In this document: piece after piece, positions 62,555 through 64,000 of the stretch
How positions within the stretch are numbered: the stretch's first letter is position 1
Layout: every line of letters begins with the position of its first letter
From: Apostichopus japonicus
Lineage: Eukaryota > Echinodermata > Holothuroidea > Aspidochirotida > Stichopodidae
Assembly (NCBI RefSeq): GCF_037975245.1
Contig: NC_092572.1
Location: 2,517,501-2,581,500, forward strand
Length of the DNA: 64,000 nucleotides
Reading direction: 5' to 3'
The notes under the pieces: model-generated
Database searches by the model: none
What the model was told of the DNA's origin: nothing
What the model saw: only the letters and a program-made list of their open reading frames with translations
Translations under genes and position numbers: made by a program

Positions 62555-62683
62555 AAATTTCACATTTTGATGGTGAATTTTCCTCCCTTCTAGTTGATAG
62601 TACAAGATGTACACCTGGCTTCTTTAATTCAAATTGGAAGTAAAATGATCTTTCACCTTTAGAATCATCTAGTATGCGATATT
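62555..62683 (-). CDS. Exon of unknown minus-strand gene (right edge)
   Basis: This is a 129-nt phase 1-1 exon between tacacag and gtgagt. It begins EYRILDDSKGERSFYFQFEL and ends NSPSKCEI. It follows in phase from the 38-nt exon at 63302-63339. Composition and splice sites support coding; the function is unknown. Confidence 0.5.
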
Positions 62684-63301
62684 CTGTGTACCAGAGGAAA
62701 GAAAAGATTATACTTCTAATTACGTCAATTAAGGAACAGCTCACAGTGTTGATATTCACTTTTAACACAGTGTTCTTGATGATATTATAGCTGTTATAAC
62801 TTTAAACATTGAGACCTAAATAACTAACGTTGCAAGTAAATTCACCAGCACATTTCACTATCTCATACAAGGATGTTTAGTAAGCCATCCAGTATCCTTT
62901 AAAAACAAATTGAAGAATTGCAAGCCTTTTACTATTAACTGACATTCCATTTTCTAGTTAGAACTCTATTCAGTGTTTTTCATTCATAAGATTTACACCA
63001 CGTTTTGTCAGAAACCGTTAAATGCAGTAGTCCCCTTAGAGTTGATCACTTTGACTTGGTCCTATATGGCAATAGCATGCAAGTTTCGAGAATGCAGAGA
63101 CTGCAAGAATGCATAATGTTTATAATATAATCTGAGCACTAAGAGACAATCAAAAATCGAAATGACAGCAAATGTTTGCTTGACATTTAACACCTGCACT
63201 GTGTATTTTACGTAGAAAATTATCAAAGGATGTTTCCCATGTTATTAATAAAGATACAAAACAAACAGAAGAAAAGTTAGAAAACAAACAAAGATCATCA
63301 C

Positions 63302-63339
63302 CTTTGCATGGTCTTTTAGGTCCATTATCAGCATGAGGC
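63302..63339 (-). CDS. 38-nt micro-exon of unknown minus-strand gene
   Basis: Flanked by a strong acceptor (eight T then cag) and gtgatg. Read in phase 2 to 1 it gives PHADNGPKRPCK, which joins the 62555-62683 exon in frame. Confidence 0.4.
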
Positions 63340-64000
63340 CTGAAAAAAAAATCATGAGTTATGACATTACATGCATAAGTTATAATTCAAGGTGACTATT
63401 GAACAAATGTCAAGATGGAACAATTAGTTTGCTCATAGCAGCAAATACAAAACGAATTGAACCATTCAGTAATCTCATCCTTAGTTCAATGTGGATACCT
63501 GAAATAAGTCTACATTTAAAAGTTGTAAACAAAGAAATAATCTGAAACTCTTTATCCCACTTTTCATCATTTCATTACAATGCAGTTCATTTGCTTGGTA
63601 ACTCAAGTTTTGTTGAACACATTTTAGAGGGATTGACAAATTTAAATTTCAGATTTCTCTTAGACACATGACTTAACAAGTATTATTTTTAAAGAGGAAA
63701 GTATAATCCATGCAGCTTGTTGAAAACCCCATCTGAACATATTGGCCATTACTCATGCATGGTATGCTTGATATAAGTTAACTTATTTTGACTGGCTCAG
63801 TTCCCCTGTTTTTACAAGCAGTGGTTCACAGAAGGTTGTCTGTGCTGTGAACACAGCTGATGCCCTTACAGTACAAAGCTTTACTTTCCCAGATTGTTGA
63901 TTTATCCTTAAAATGCTTTGCTTGCTGTCAATGTTCTCCAGATTATCATCAAAATACTATTGATATTCCTTACAATTAAATAATACAAAAGATTTCATCA
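63340..64000. other. AT-rich non-coding, right edge
   Basis: No exon I can support; presumably intron of the right-edge gene. Confidence 0.3.

Overview
This is an AT-rich, intron-bearing eukaryotic window, almost certainly from a metazoan. It carries a multi-exon immunoglobulin-domain receptor gene with a tyrosine-kinase-like domain, long (AT)n microsatellites, a satellite array, a tRNA-derived SINE, CR1/Jockey-like LINEs, Penelope-like element pieces and hAT-type elements. The mix suggests a marine invertebrate deuterostome such as an echinoderm (possibly a sea cucumber); that assignment is inference.

The centrepiece is a 19-exon gene on the minus strand, 49200 to 27485, reconstructed here from splice signals and reading-frame continuity. 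Exon lengths sum to 3,291 nt (1,096 residues plus stop) and every junction phase agrees. The protein has a signal peptide, five Ig domains, a sixth Ig-like cysteine-rich membrane-proximal domain, one transmembrane helix, a juxtamembrane region of about 150 residues with a YEPM motif, and a tyrosine-kinase-like domain. The catalytic loop reads HPSLRCES where active receptor kinases have HRDLAARN, DFG reads DFT, and the glycine loop is degenerate. Lys (VTVK), the alpha-C Glu, APE and the alpha-F Asp remain. It should be a receptor pseudokinase, and I do not recognise it as a named family member.

Layout. 1-1800: non-coding, short repeats. 1800-6395: satellite of about 146-bp monomers with higher-order structure. 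8805-15260: exons of a minus-strand gene or gene relic, with a half SET-domain exon and a duplicated 84-nt exon. 15260-27460: mostly non-coding, with CpG-richer patches, three long (AT)n tracts, a minisatellite and a LINE 3' end that abuts the pseudokinase stop codon. 27485-49200: the pseudokinase gene, whose introns hold a hAT element, a SINE, a long-inverted-repeat element, a LINE fossil, a MITE and an unidentified insertion. 50040-53100: degraded minus-strand LINE interrupted by a second SINE copy. 54000-56250: minisatellite-like repeats and another LINE 3' end. 56276-59700: two Penelope-like fragments in opposite orientation, one split by a 1.7-kb inverted-repeat element whose removal restores the reading frame. 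59700-64000: exons of a further minus-strand gene of unknown function.

All exon calls come from eye translation and splice-site reading; no searches were run.
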